Positions 48,156-62,452 of a stretch of DNA of 64,000 nucleotides are shown piece after piece. The DNA is from Ecdyonurus torrentis (taxonomy: Eukaryota > Arthropoda > Insecta > Ephemeroptera > Heptageniidae): positions 7,692,137-7,756,136 of the forward strand of contig OX439133.1 of the NCBI GenBank assembly GCA_949318235.1, written 5' to 3'. The notes beneath the pieces were generated by a model that worked only from the letters and a program-made list of their open reading frames with translations, was not told the origin of the DNA and made no database searches. Position numbers and translations under genes: made by a program. Every line of letters begins with the position of its first letter. Within the stretch, counting starts at the first letter, position 1.

Positions 48156-48656
48156 CAGGGTGCACCAGAACTCATGGTATAGAAGAAATATTGAATATCT
48201 TCGTAAGTTTTAGTGCTATTTACAGGAAACTTTCATCCCGGGGTAGGCAAAATGTGTAAGATTTTTTTTCATCCCCAAGCAATTTTTAACCCTTTCACCC
48301 CTTTACAGGAATAGACCAGAAAAAAACATATATTAAGCTTTTATATCACAAAACACGTACTTGACTTACAAAAATTACATTAGTTTGTAGCAAAACCCAA
48401 CTATAGCAGTGATCAGAAAATTTCGATTTATGCAACCATTTTTGCCCGTTTCTGACGTCATAAACAGGAATAGTCAGGCAAATAGCATACTTTACAGTAT
48501 TTTCACGCTCTCTTATGGGGCCACATTTATATTATGGTAAAAATTATTATTAATTTTGGAGATCTCATTTTGTGTGTGTTTTAAAGCACATGCTATTTCA
48601 TTTGGTTTATGGCTTTAAGTGGTGAAAAAAAATATGCAAATTTTAAATGTTGTTTT

Positions 48657-48700
<44 letters not shown>

Positions 48701-48912
48701 TTTGAAAATTATATAATGCAGTTATTTGTTATTCTTTTTTTTTCCACCACTCTAAGGGATAAAAAACCATAAGGGTTGAAAATTTCATGGGCACAACACA
48801 AAATATTTTACATCTTGCCTATCTGGGGTTGAAAGTTTTATCAATATAGCATTAAAACTCAGGGAGATATTCACTTTTATTTATGTAACACGACTTTTGA
48901 AATACTCTGTAT
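48156..48912. mobile_element. Possible transposon ends around a nested family B copy
   Basis: TACAGGGTGCACCAGAACTC at 48156 and GAAATACTCTGTATA at 48898 could be diverged terminal repeats. A family B copy occupies about 48302-48618, flanked by CCCTTTCACCCC and GTGGTGAAAAAAAATATG. The outer element is tentative. Confidence 0.45.
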
Positions 48913-49013
48913 ACAGCGCTTTTTTTATACAATTGATCCTAATATAGCTTAATTTCATGTAATTGAAGTTATATCTTTATAAAATTATTCATCTACACCT
49001 GCACCTGATTTAT

Positions 49014-49504
49014 ATAGCGTGTGTGCGCATGACGTCATTCTGAGTGCTTTTCGATGCTCTTCTTGAGCAATGAATAACATTGCTCAGCATAGGACAAACG
49101 TAGTTTTTGACTATTTTCTTTGGAAAATTAACTTCTTTTTTTTTGGTCTTTATTATTTTTCTTGCATACTTGAGGTACTAATTCAACCTGTTAACAGCAT
49201 CAATGCTCTCAAAAATATTGCGAAGTATTTTTAAACTGGCAAAATGAGTAGTTCTCCTATGCGGCGCATGTTACTGAGTGGTCCAACATGGCGTCGCCTT
49301 TAATATGAATGCATACACCATTGCATTATTATTATTTTTCTCACATACTTGAGATACTAATTCAATCTGTTAACAGCATCAATGCTCTCAAAAATATTGC
49401 ATAGTGGTTTTAAACTGGTAAAATGATTTATTTTCTTATGCCAACCATGTTATTGAGTTATCCAACATGGCGTCGACTTTAACATGAATGCATATATACC
49501 CTAT
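49014..49504. mobile_element. MITE family A, copies 10 and 11
   Basis: 49014-49319 is a complete copy of the GTGTGCGC subtype. 49320-49504 is a 5'-truncated second copy (from TATTATTTTTCTCACATACT to ATGCATATATACCCTATA) fused directly to it. Confidence 0.8.
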
Positions 49505-49720
49505 ATATTTATGTTAGTCCCCTCAAGTATTTTGTGAAATAAATACTTATGTTGTCTTCTGGTCTATGCCTTTAATTGCACAGAGCAAAATATAGCTTTT
49601 ACTCTAATTTCTATGACTTTAATATTATAAATAAATAATATTAAATATAATTAAAAATATTCTAATTTCTATGCCTTTAATTTCTATTGCAAAACTAATT
49701 TACGTTAATTACACTAAAAT
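49505..49720. repeat. Family B end plus flank, duplicated at 53945-54070
   Basis: A family B right end (CTTATGTTGTCTTCTGGTCT, ATGCCTTTAATTGCACAG) followed by TCTAATTTCTATGCC and GCAAAACTAATTTACGTTAA. The same order recurs at 53945-54070. Confidence 0.65.
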
Positions 49721-50087
49721 ATTTAATTAATTAATTTTTTATAGTAAGACAAGCATGAAATGATTATATAAATAAAATTATAATTTATAATCATATTTTG
49801 ACGGCTCACAAAGTTTTACGCTAAAGTGAAGATTTATACAAAAATACTCTAACATGAAAATGTTTTTGTTATTATTAAAACACAATTGTTTTCACTTTTT
49901 TCATCGTCTTCCGTATTGTTATGAACCTTCCGCAATATTTGTTTGTGTAATTTTATACTGCACGAAATTATTGCACTTTATATACACAGGATATTATTAT
50001 CGTACAAAGATACATTTTTTATTTAAATTATTTATATTGAGTAAAAATATATATATATATGAATAAATACGTGAAAAAATAAAGTAC

Positions 50088-50134
<47 letters not shown>

Positions 50135-50212
50135 AATTTCATTAGAGATTTAACTAATTTGTAATTTAAAAAAAAATTGCTATAAAAACTTTTTTTGCGG
50201 TACTGTTTTCTA

Positions 50213-50521
50213 TAGGGTGGTTTCATTCGTGTTAAAGTCGACGTCATAAGTGAGTACTAAATAACATTGGCCGGTATAGGAAAATGGCACATTTTGCCAG
50301 TTTAAAAATACTTCGCGATATTTTTGAGAGCATTGATGCTGTTAACAGGTTGAACTAGTACCTCAAGTATGCAAGAAAAATATTAATAACAAAAAAATAG
50401 CTAATTTTCCAAAGAAAATAGCCAAAAACTACGTTTGTCCTATGCTGAGCAATGTTATTCATTGCTCAAGAAGAGCATGGAAAAGCACTCAGAATGACGT
50501 CATGTGAACACACCCACCCTT
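50213..50521. mobile_element. MITE family A, copy 12
   Basis: TAGGGTGGTTTCATTCGTGT through CAGAATGACGTCATGTGAAC, GTGTGCGC subtype, inverted. Confidence 0.85.
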
Positions 50522-50725
50522 ATGTATAAAAAAATAAAGTTTAAAAATTCAACTTTAAGTGCATACCTTTAATTATATAATTAATTATTATTTAATTATC
50601 TCTACGACACGCAAAAAAAAAAAAAAAAAAAAAAAATGCGTTAATTAAGATTAAAATTAATTAAAGAATGAAAAATCATGCACAAATTTTGATATTTTTC
50701 TTCTTCTTTCAAATACATAATGATG

Positions 50726-51059
50726 TTAAAGCAATAGAACAGAAAAAATATAAGCATTTATATCACAAAGCACTTGATGGGGACTTACATAAATAACTTT
50801 AGTTTGGCTCAAAACCCAACTGTATAGTGATCAGAATATTCAATTTATGCAACCCGCACAACATTTTCATAATATTTTTTGCATGTTTCTGATGCCAGAA
50901 AGATAAATAGTCACGCAAATTGCATACTTTATAGAATTTTCACGCTCTCTCGTAGGGTTACATTAACATTCTAGTAAAAATTGTCATCAGTTTTGAATAT
51001 TCTATTTTTTGTTTATTCATTAAAAAGCACATGTTATTTTATGTGGTCTAGGGCTTTAA
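50726..51059. mobile_element. TTAA-ended MITE family B, copy 8
   Basis: TTAAAGCAATAGAACAGAAA to TGTGGTCTAGGGCTTTAA. Confidence 0.85.
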
Positions 51060-51152
51060 TAATTAATATCAACCAATAAGTTTTCCAATATCTTTATCCT
51101 TAAACTGAATTTATGAGAGAGAGAGAGTGAGTGAGTGAGTGAGTGACTGAGT

Positions 51153-51223
<71 letters not shown>

Positions 51224-51623
51224 CTCCCCTTCTTTCAAAGAAAGAAAATATTAGAAAATTACAGCTGTAAATAATAATAAAAAAAAAAATACTAAAATAA
51301 AATATAATTAAATTCCACATTTCAAATAATAAAAATGAAGAAGATCTCACTTAATAACGAAAACGCTATCATATGATAAAAACCACGTAAAAATTTCACA
51401 CTAAATATGTTTGATATTTTAATTGACACGCCTCTTGATTTTGGCTTGAACAAATTTATACACTTAACTATATCTCTCTCATAATAATATTGTAAATAAA
51501 TAAATAAAATGAAGACCACAAGATGGTATGATGAGATTGTGATTTCTTAACCACACAATTTCAACAACAATACCACATCCAAACTTTCATCTTGTATTTC
51601 TATACTAATTGTATCATGTATGT

Positions 51624-51900
51624 TTAAAGCCATAGACCACATAAAACAAACATGTGCTTTTTTAATGAATAAACACGAAATGGAATATTCAACCCTCACA
51701 ACATTTTCATACTAATTTTTGCATGTTTCTGACGTCATAAACATGAACTTTCACGCAAATTGCATACTTTACAGTATTTTCATGTTCTCTCGTGGGGGTA
51801 CATTAACATTCTGGTAAAAATTGTCAATCATTTTTGAAGATCCCATTTCGTTTTTATTCATTAAAAAGCACATGTTGTTTTATGTGGTCTATGGCTTTAA
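51624..51900. mobile_element. MITE family B, copy 9 (both ends of the same type)
   Basis: TTAAAGCCATAGACCACATA at the left and TATGTGGTCTATGGCTTTAA at the right are complementary copies of one terminus. The opposite half of the element is missing, so this is a recombinant or deletion derivative. Confidence 0.8.
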
Positions 51901-51980
51901 AGTATTTTTAATTCATGTTTAAAACATTTGAAAATGTTGCAAGAAAGACAAAGTGAAAAAAAAAAAAAAAAAGTTACATA

Positions 51981-52287
51981 TAGGGTGTATGCATTCATGT
52001 TAAAGTCAACGCCATGTTGGATAACTCAATAACATGGGTGGCATAGGAAAATAAAAATCATTTTGCCAGTTTAAAAACACTATGCAATATTTTTGAGAGC
52101 ACTGATGCTGTAAATATGTTGAATTAGTATCTCAAGTATGTGAGAGTAATAAAAATAACAAAAAATTAACTGATTTCCCAAAGAAAATTGGCTTTAATGA
52201 AGTTTGTCCTATGCTGAGCAATGTTATGCACTACTCCAGTATGGCCTCCAAGTGCAATAAATATGACGTCATCCGCATACACCCTAT
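51981..52287. mobile_element. MITE family A, copy 13
   Basis: TAGGGTGTATGCATTCATGT through TCATCCGCATACACCCTA. Close to the family consensus. Confidence 0.9.
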
Positions 52288-52521
52288 TGAGATTTATTAT
52301 GATCATAACATTTCAAATCACTGTAATTAAAAATTTTGCATGATTTCACCCCAAATTTGTCAAATAAATAGGTTCCACTGGTCCTAAGCAACTATGCACA
52401 GAAAAACTATAAGATGTCTATTTACGCGGTCACCTTTTTTGGTCCCCATTACACTCATCCCTCCCTTCAACTTTTCGCCCACACTGTTCTGTATTACATA
52501 TTGCGTATGTAATACTTTCCT

Positions 52522-52561
<40 letters not shown>

Positions 52562-53049
52562 AAACAAATAACACATGTTATATTAAACATAATTAAGTAA
52601 TTATTTGTTTCAATTCTATTTTCACAATTTTTTTATGCAATTTGTAAGCATAACATATGTTATATATAAAAATAAATTGTATATTAGTAGTGCATGGGAT
52701 TTCACAAGTAATTTTGCAAATCATATTTCAATTGTAACTACATTTCTATGTTTTTATCGCACAGAAACAAAAAAACAGTTGCAAATAATTGATATACCGT
52801 ACTCAAATGGTAAAAGTTTTTTTTCTTTCTTTGGAACAAGGTTTGAATTAATTTTAATTGTTTAATTTTCATCGCTATTACACCATATTTTGTACATGAA
52901 TTAAATGCACAATCACTATAAAAATTAATAATGTTTAATTTATTAGTACATTTTTTTTTTAATGTTCAGCTTATGGCTGCTTCTCCAACCCTAAATTTGC
53001 TTGGTATGGCACCAAGCAATAATAATAATAATTATAAAGTCATTATAAA

Positions 53050-53345
53050 TAGAGTGTAAGCATTCATGTTAAAGTCAACTCCATGTTGGATAACTCAATA
53101 ACATGTGCGGCATAGGAAAATAACTTATTTTGCCAGTTCTAAGCAATAATCTTGAGAGCATAGATGCTGTAAATATGTTCAATTAGTATCTCAAGTATGT
53201 GAGAAAAATAACAATAACAAAAAATAACTAATTTCTCAAAGAAAATTGCCTAAAACGAAGTTTGTCCTAAACTGAGCAATGTTATGCATTAGTCCAGTAT
53301 GGCCTCCAAGTGCAATAAATATGACGTCATCCGCATAAACACTAT
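53050..53345. mobile_element. MITE family A, copy 14
   Basis: TAGAGTGTAAGCATTCATGT through GACGTCATCCGCATAAACAC. Confidence 0.8.
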
Positions 53346-53621
53346 ATAAAAAATTTCAAACAATATTTTCATAATTATAGTTAACTATGATGATTGATGA
53401 CGTCACAGAAATGACAATTTAAAGGGAAAGAAATCGCAAACACTATGGAATAAGGGTTAAAGTTTTGGCTATAATTGCGATTCGTTTACATTTAATTATA
53501 TCGCTTATGACGTCATTTACATCTTTTTTAAATTAATGTCAATGCTTTTTTTTTCTATTCTCCCCCCCCCCTCTTTTGCCTCCATATATTATTATTGTAA
53601 AACTGTGTACAAGGTTTTCAA

Positions 53622-53682
<61 letters not shown>

Positions 53683-54518
53683 TGGTAAAAACAATACAAC
53701 AAAGAGGATCTTAAATTACGTACTGTATATTTAACACGCAATACATAGCAATAATTCAAATTCTACTAAACAATATATACAAGCCAATATATCATTTGTA
53801 AATTTTAAATTAAAATTTCTTTAACCATTATAATCGTATAACAACTGCATAGGCATTTTACTTTTTTACATTACTTCTTGGGTAATTTATATACTTGTCT
53901 TTAGGTATAATTTCATTTTAAACCTAATAAAGAACTACACTATACTTATGTTGTCTTCTGGTCTATGCCTTTAATTGCACAGTGCAAATATTGCTTTAAT
54001 TCTAATTTCTATGCCTTTGTGCCTACTATTTCTATTGTAAAACTAATTTACGTTAATTTACACCAAATATTATTATTATAAAGTCAATTGGTAAAGAAAA
54101 ATGTTATATATAGGAAATTTAAACTTGAAAAAAGAAAAAAAATGTTTTTATTAGCTAAATCAATTTATATTTTATGAAGATTTTGTATTCACAAAAGAAA
54201 TTTTCCCACAATTCGTTTTTATTTTATTTATTATTAATATTATTTTTATTTTTTTGTCTCTGTATATTTGAGTTTTTCAAATTGAATGTTGAAAGTACGA
54301 TGAAGATACAGTGATGCAATCAATTATTATCTCTCTCCACGTCACGCTTGTTAATTAGCTCAACCTGCCGTGGCTAACGTTAATTATTACAGGCACTGGG
54401 CCAGCTATCGCGTATACTTTTCTTCATTCATTTTCATATGCGGAAGAGTTTTATTATCTAAGTCGATTTCACAAGTTTTAGAGACAAATTTTAACACTCG
54501 ACTCTAAGATTCATTGTT

Positions 54519-54585
<67 letters not shown>

Positions 54586-54792
54586 CGTCACAATTTTTTT
54601 TTTTTTTTTTTTTTTTGTCAGGCCATACCATAAATTTTGCAATAAACACCAATTAAAATAAAAAAGCATATTGAACACGAATTTTAAATTGATCAAGCCT
54701 TGTAATGCAATTGAGATTGTTTAAAGGCTGAAAATATTTTCAATTACTATTTTTAATTACTAATATTTTTTTTCTAAATAAATTATCAAGTG

Positions 54793-55035
54793 TATAGACC
54801 TCTTGCACATCCTTGCGCTTTGTCGCCATGTTTGTGGTGCCTAATGCATTGTCCAGCATAGGGGAAACATCATTTTTTCTAATTTTTCACATAAAAAGAG
54901 TTTATTTCAACTGATTGAGGTTTGAAGCTTCTTTTGATATTGAAAAAAAATAAAAATGACGTTTTTCCTATACTGGCCTATGCATTCCTGACCAACAAAA
55001 TGGTGGCTCTTAAATATGAGTGCAACCAGTCTATA
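54793..55035. mobile_element. MITE family E, copy 5 (internal deletion)
   Basis: TATAGACCTCTTGCACATCC through AATATGAGTGCAACCAGTCT, about 50 bp shorter than copy 4. Confidence 0.8.
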
Positions 55036-55453
55036 CTAGTGCTTTAAATATATAAATACAAAATAATAATAATAATAATAAAATAATAATAATAATATTA
55101 AAATAATAAATTTCATGCTCCTAAAAAAAAAAAAAAAAAAAAAAAAAGTAACATTTTGCTACTTACAACATTTCTTCAAAACAGTAACTTACAAACATAC
55201 AAAATTTTGACGTTTATTCTCCTGCAAGGTGCTAAAAAAGCCGTCTATTATTAAAAAATTTGCACAATGTTATTCAATACAATATCACACTCTAGCTTTT
55301 TGCAAAATATTAAATTGTAACCCACACAAGTTATTTTGTATAGTGGGCTGTATATATGCACGACTTCAAATCTCGTCTGTCCATATATGGTAAAGAGGGG
55401 AGCAGCGGTGAAGAAATTAAAATATGTCTTATTTTTGTTACTAATGGACTTAC

Positions 55454-55963
55454 TTTAAAGGAATAGACCAGAGAAAAACATAGGTATTTATATGATGGGA
55501 CCCAAGGTTTATATAAACCTTGGATGGGACCATACTAATTTTTGCATGTTTCTGACGTCATAAACATGAATTTTCACGCAAATTGCATACTTTACAGTAT
55601 TTTCACGCTCTCTCGTGGAGCTATCTTAAAGGAATAGACCAGAAGAAAACATAAGCATTTATATTACACTTGATGGGATTTACATAAATAACTTTAGTTT
55701 GTCTCAAAACCCAACTGTAATTCCGTAGCAGTGATCAGAAATTTGGATTTATGTAACCCGCACAACATTTTCATACTAATTTTTACATGTTTCTGACGTC
55801 ATAAACATGAATAGTCACACAAATTGCATACTTTACAATATTTTCACGCTCTCTCGTGGGGCTACATTAACATTCTAGTAAAAATTGTTAACATTTTTGA
55901 AGATCCCATTACTTGTTTATTCATTAAAAAGTACATGTTGTTTTATGTGGTCTATGGCTTTAA
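55454..55963. mobile_element. MITE family B, copies 10 (deleted) and 11
   Basis: A left end at 55454 (TTAAAGGAATAGACCAGAGA) with a short internal duplication of AAGGTTTATATAAACCTTGG breaks off at a second complete copy, 55626-55963 (TTAAAGGAATAGACCAGAAG to TGTGGTCTATGGCTTTAA). Confidence 0.8.
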
Positions 55964-56366
55964 TCGATCATATGGATCTTATAATGTTTCGTAATAAGAT
56001 TCAACTCAAAGAACTCGTTATGCATGCATATACATAAATAAACTTGTAATATATTTTACAATAATATTTTATATACATTTTATAATAATAAAAATTAATA
56101 ATAATAAACGCTAATTGAATTTTTACCTTTCCACTTTTTCCAAGAGCTCTTTGAATAGGAAATAAAAGTATTGAATTTTATACTTTTATGTTTATGTTAT
56201 TAAATATCATCAATAAAAAATTGAATGCGTTAATTTTTTATTAACAAGAATATATTTAACGAATACGGTGACCGACTTGGACCGGAAATCGTTAAAATTG
56301 GAACTATATTTTGACAATAATTGTTTGTACACTATTTATTTCTAGCAAAACAAACACTATAATTTT

Positions 56367-56401
<35 letters not shown>

Positions 56402-57263
56402 AAAAAAAAAAAAAAAGAATAAAAAATTGTTCCGAAAAAAAAGATTTAATTATAATATTTTTAATTTTAAAAAAGTTTCTAATATGACTAAAATTTTCCA
56501 CTACAATTTGATTTTCTACATTTGTATGTGTTTGATAATATTTGATCGTGTTTTCTCATGTTTGATGTAACCTAACTTTAAATTATGATATGAGTTAATT
56601 TCTAAGTAATTTAAATTATAGTAAATATTGCATAATAATAAAGTTATAAAAATGTGCTATAATTATAGTTAAAATAAATTTAAAATAAGTATTTATTTTG
56701 ATGAGTACAACTTTTTAAGTTTTGTTACTGTATCTACTGGGACAAAAAAAATAAAAAAAAAAGAGAAAAAGAGAAATAAAAAAATTATGTTAAAAGATAA
56801 AAAGTTAAAAAAAAAATCAAAGGATTTAATTAAAATTATAATTTATAATCAATAAATAAAACCACGTATATTTCATTGCGATAATTAAAACCATATCAAG
56901 AATAATATAATAGAGCGTAAGCGTATCTTTTTATTGCCTCTAATAAAAATCATTTATTTATATAAATTTATATAAAAAGGTGCAATCAGTATGAAATGGA
57001 ATAAATTGGTACATTAAATTAACTGAAGGAGTATGAAACTAAATCATCATTTCCCAATTAATCAGTATAGTTAATTATACTGATAATTGGTATTTTAATA
57101 AGTAACATATTTCTACTATGCACATTCAATATCAGATTGATTTTTCATCGATAGAATCCTTTTATTATTATCAAGGTTATTATTAAGGCCAAATAAAAGT
57201 ATATTTTCTCGGCTAATACGTATTAGAAATAAACCATTGCCAAAGCAGAATGATAGGCAGGCT

Positions 57264-57875
57264 ATAGGGTGTGTATGCGGATGACGTCATATTTATTGCA
57301 CTTGGAGGCCATACTGGAGTAGTGAATAACATTGCTCAGCATAGGACAAACTTCATTTAAGCCAATTTTATTTGGAAAATCTGTTCATTTTTTGTTATTG
57401 TTATTTTTCTCACATACTTGAGATACTAATTCAACATATTTACAGCATCAATGCTCTTAAAAATATTGCAGAGTTTTTAAACTGGCAAAATGAGTTATTT
57501 TACTATACCACCCATGTTATTGAGTTATCCAACATGGCATCGACTTTAACTTGAATGCATAGACACTATAGGATGTATGCATTCATGTTAAAGTCAACGC
57601 CATGTTGGATCATTCAATAACATGGCTGGTATAGGAAAATTACTCATTTATTGCCAGTTTAAAACCACTATGCAATATTTTTGAGAGCATTGATGCTGTA
57701 AATATGTTGATTTAGTATCTCAAGTGTGTGAGAAAAATAATAATAACAAAAAATTAACTGATTTTCCAAAGAAAATTGCCAAAAACCACGTTTGTCCTAT
57801 GCTGAGAAATGTTATTCATTTATCCAGTATGGCGTCCAAGCGCATTAAATATGACGTCATGTGCATACACCCTAT
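57264..57875. mobile_element. MITE family A, copies 15 and 16, head-to-head pair
   Basis: 57264-57571 runs in the TATGCGGATGACGTCA orientation. 57570-57875 follows in the opposite orientation (GGATGTATGCATTCATGT to CATACACCCTATA). The two share the TATA junction. Confidence 0.85.
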
Positions 57876-58096
57876 AAGTTTTGTTTTTATCGCCTATCAC
57901 CTGGATTATAATAATTATTAAAAACAACAACAAAAAAACTATTAAAAAAAATTAATTAATGCTAATTTATTTGCAATCCTGAATAAAATTTTGCATAAAT
58001 CAAATTTAAAATTATTCAAATCCCTATGAACATCTTTAGTTGCAAAAGGAACAAATAATTCATGAAAGAATTAAAGACTTAGAAAAAAATACTACA

Positions 58097-58144
<48 letters not shown>

Positions 58145-58519
58145 GCTAAAAAAAACTAATTTATGCTAATTTATTTGCGATCCTAAACAATATTTTAAAT
58201 AAATCAAAATTAAAAATATTAAATTCCCTATGAACATCTTTAGTTGCAAAAGAACAAATAATTCATGAAAGAATTAAAGACTTATAAAAAAATACTACAT
58301 GTAAAAAAAAAAAAAAAAAAAAGCTTGGTGCGTAGAACAATAGGCTATTAATGTAAAAAAAAGAAGATTTAATATGAAAGAATTTTTATCTTCATGGCGT
58401 TCTTTTGTTTTATAAATGTATAACATTCTTGCTTGAGATATATGTTTTTTTTATTTAAATTATTGAATGGATGGGTGTTTTCATTGATTACAATATATGG
58501 GGAGGAAATTACTGCACTG

Positions 58520-59316
58520 TTAAAGGAATAGACCAGAATGAGAAAGGTGAATTGAAAATTTTTTGTTGAGTTTCTATTACTTTTGGAAAGGGCTTTAAAA
58601 TTTTTTGAGGCGTTATTTTTTCTTAGGACGATTAGAGCATGCGAAGTATTTTTAATTAATGTTTGAAAATCGGCCTAGAAAGCCTGTGACGTCATCAGTT
58701 CACTTTTTTCTCGGCAAATACTAATCTTTCGAGGTTCAGTAACCAGTTTAATGAAATCAGCTCGTTCTCAGGATTTCAAAAAACTGGCTACTGAACCTTG
58801 TAAGATCAACACTTCCTGAAATAAATGCCCGATTGATGACGTCACAGGCTTTTTAGGTCGATTTTCAAAAATTAATTAAAAATACTTCTCATGCTCCAAT
58901 CGTTCTAAGAAAAAATAGCGCCTCAAAAAAATTTTACGCTCTTTTCAAAAATGTCATAAAAAGTCGGGGTTAAAAAGAATTCACCTTCCTTATTGCTGTT
59001 GTCTTGAAGGTATAGACCAGAAGAAAACATCACAAAACACTTGATTTACATAAATAACAGTTTCAAAACACAACTGTAGCAGTGATCAGAAAATTTGATT
59101 TATGCAACCAACACAACATTTTCATACTTATTCTTCCCTGTTTCTGACGTCAGAAACAGGAATTGTTATACGCAAATTGCATACTTTACAGAATTTTCAC
59201 GCTCTCTTGTAGGGCTACATTTATATTCTGGTAAAAATTATCATCAGTTTTGAAGATTTTGTTTTGTGTCTGATCATTATAAAGAACATGTTGTTTTATG
59301 TGGTCTATGCCTTTAA
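58520..59316. mobile_element. Family J copy 2 inserted in or between family B copies
   Basis: A 17-base family B start at 58520 (TTAAAGGAATAGACCAG) is followed at 58537-58993 by a full J fold-back. At 59003-59316 a B copy then starts over (TTGAAGGTATAGACCAGAAG) and runs to GTGGTCTATGCCTTTAA. Confidence 0.8.
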
Positions 59317-60138
59317 GACTAATTTACAGGTATTTTATGTATTGATTTTATTAAAAAAAGAAGCTATAAAAATATGATTTTTAAATGCATTTAAACCAAT
59401 ATAATTATGATTTCTTGCATAATTTCTCATTAAAATTTGATTTTATATAAGAATCTTCTTTAAAAAAGATAAAAAGAAAATCAGCTCAGATTTATATATA
59501 TAAAAATACAAGAAAAAAAGTACTAAACGTTTATCATATAATGTGAAAGCAACATTTATTTAATAAGACTCAAAATCACGTATAAATCACCATAAAAACG
59601 CCTTTAAGAACAATGCAAAATGATCATAAGTTCTATTTTTAATAAAATATACATATAAAACTAAACCTTATTGCTAAAACACAAAAGTTAACATCTTGGG
59701 TCATTCCTCTTACTTTCATACTAACTGTGACATAAAAGTCAATAAAGCTCAATTTAAATGATAATTAAATATGATAATAGACTTTATAAAACATGCATTC
59801 TTTATGAATGTCAATAAGGTTGATAATTATATATAAATACATAAGATTTTCGACCTTATTACATTATGTATAAGAATGAATTACTTCATGAGTTGCATTA
59901 AGATGAGCGTGTTATTTTTTTTCTTTTTATTTTTGCACGATTTTCTCACAAAGAAATGCTAAAGTAAACGTTGTGTGTAAATATTGAGATTTACCATGCG
60001 AATTTTTATTTTAACAAGGAATTTTAAAAATAAACACTTTTTTTTTTACTGTGCCGACAAACGTATAATTTAAACATTAAGAAAATATGTAAAAATAATT
60101 TGAGATTTTCCATATAAAGATAACTTAAATAATAACCT

Positions 60139-60421
60139 TTAAAGGCGTAGAACATCTTGAACAAAAAACTTGCCTAATATCGTTGATTTGGCCAGATTCA
60201 TTGATTTCTAATTTATTTTACATTTACTAAATAGCAGCTACGGGTTTGTGACGTCACAGCTCACTAATCCACGCACGCGGAAACAGGCAGTGACGTCATT
60301 AATCTACAGATGTTATTTTGTGAATGGAAAATAAATTAGAAATCAATGACTCTGGCCAAATTAAGGTATGTTAGAATATTAGACATGTTTTTTTTTTGTT
60401 CAAAGTGTTCTATGCCTTTAA
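60139..60421. mobile_element. TTAA-ended MITE family C, copy 4
   Basis: TTAAAGGCGTAGAACATCTT to AAGTGTTCTATGCCTTTAA. Arms hold GTGACGTCACAGC and CAGTGACGTCATTAA. Confidence 0.85.
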
Positions 60422-61252
60422 GTAATAAAACAGGACTTGAGCGCTGGGTCACCAATAGAGGTTATCGGTGAGATAATCTGGGAACAGCTTATAATATATA
60501 GGATGGTTGTATTCATAATATGTGAACACTATATTATAACATGCCATAGACTGGTATAGTTATTTCTTAAATTCAAATTTATTTTGCATTATAAATGTAG
60601 CGTAAACAAATCAGTATTACTTACGTTATTTTATTTGTAAAGTTGAAAAGTCATCAAACGTCTGGAATTTACGTCCTGAAACAAATAAAACAGTTTATTA
60701 GAACCTATATTATAATGAACACGTTATTGGTTTCAAAAATTATTAAAAAAATTTCTATATGGCTAAAAACACGTAAAAGTATGGCTAGTATTTCGGATAT
60801 AAATTTCCACAAAATCGGTAAAGTAGTTTTCTCAAAGATCGCAAAAAAAAAAAAAAAAAAAAACGCATTTGACAAAGCTGTACAGAATATTATAGTATGG
60901 ATTCTTTTACGTTAGAAAAACTAAACCATGCACTGGACCTTAAAAAAAAAAATAATAATAATAATGAAAATAAATAATGATAACTAAAAATTCCAAAAGA
61001 ATAAAAAAAATTGATATAATGGCTTAATTTTTGTGATCTTTTTTTTTCAAGTAAACGCAACTTTACAAATAACAATCGACATAACTTGGTTTAAAAGTCA
61101 CATTTTTAATTTTTAACATAAAATTATTAAGTGTTGTTAACAATTTTACCATAAACAATATAATAATATGTGGTATTATATAATACCGTTTAGTATTATT
61201 ATTATTTTTCTTTTCACAATACCCTTTTTTTACGGTTTAAAAAAATTTGCCT

Positions 61253-61560
61253 ATAGGGTGTGTGCGCATGACGTCATTCTGAGTGCTTTTCGATGCTCAT
61301 CTTGAGTAATGAATAGCATTGCTCAGTATAGGGCAAACATAGTGTTTGGCTATTTTCTTTAGAAATTAGCTATTGTTTTGGTTATTATTATTTTTCTTGC
61401 ATACTTGAGTACTAATTCAACCTGTTAACAGCATCAATGCTCTCAAAAAAAAATCGCGAAGTATTTTTAAACTGGCAAAATGTGTCATTTTCTTATACCA
61501 GCCAATGTTATTTAGTACTCACTTATGACGTCAACTTTAACATGAATGAAACCACCCTAT
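61253..61560. mobile_element. MITE family A, copy 17
   Basis: TAGGGTGTGTGCGCATGACG through ATGAATGAAACCACCCTA. Confidence 0.85.
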
Positions 61561-62115
61561 TCCATTCAAAAAGAAAAGAAAATAAAAGAAAAAAAAAAAA
61601 AAAAATTTTAAACATTAAAATACGCAACGCTAAAGTTTTGTAAAACACTATAGCTAGCTAGCTTCTTAGTTATGAATGGAACAAACAAACATACCAACCA
61701 TTTCTCCACACATCTTCAACAATATTTATTTACTAATATAAGCTATTAATACATATATTATGAAGACGAGATATTCCTAATACAGCACATTAGAAGGCGT
61801 ATAGTTTCAATGTAAAATACGCCCATGCTAAATCGTGATAAATCATTTGGTTTGGCATCGTGATTCTCTAAATATTACTTAATTTCCTGATATTGCATAT
61901 TATCTTATATTTCAGCACACATTATACTTAATGTTTGGATTTATGGGAGACGGTTTCTAGTTTCTCTAACCATTTTTTGTTTTTAAAACTATGAATTTAT
62001 CAATCAATAATGAATAAAAAAAATGAATAATATAACCAATGTTGCATGGTTATATTATTTCCTATGTTATCCTCTCTCTCTCTCTCTCTCTCTTGTACTT
62101 GTGACTGTGTTATCT

Positions 62116-62452
62116 TTAAAGGAATAGACTAGAGAAAAACATAAGAATTTATATCACAAAACACTTGATGGGATTTACATAAATAACTTTAGTTTGTCTT
62201 AAAACCCAACTGTAGCTCCGTAGCACTGAAATTTAGATTTATGCAACCCGTACAACATTTTCATACTAATTTTTGCATGTTTCTGACGTCATAAACATGA
62301 ATAGTCACTCAAATTGCATACTTTATAGTATTTTCACGCTCTCTCGTGGGGCTACATTAACATTCTGGTAAAAATTGTCATCAGTTTTGAAGATCCCATT
62401 TCGTGTTTATTCATTAAAAAGCACATGTTATTTTATGTGGTCTATGGCTTCA
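62116..62452. mobile_element. MITE family B, copy 14
   Basis: TTAAAGGAATAGACTAGAGA to ATGTGGTCTATGGCTTCAA. Confidence 0.85.

Noticed and set aside
57372..57921. Two short plus-strand open frames of about 60 codons
   Set aside because: Both lie wholly inside family A MITE copies 15 and 16 and are not conserved between copies.
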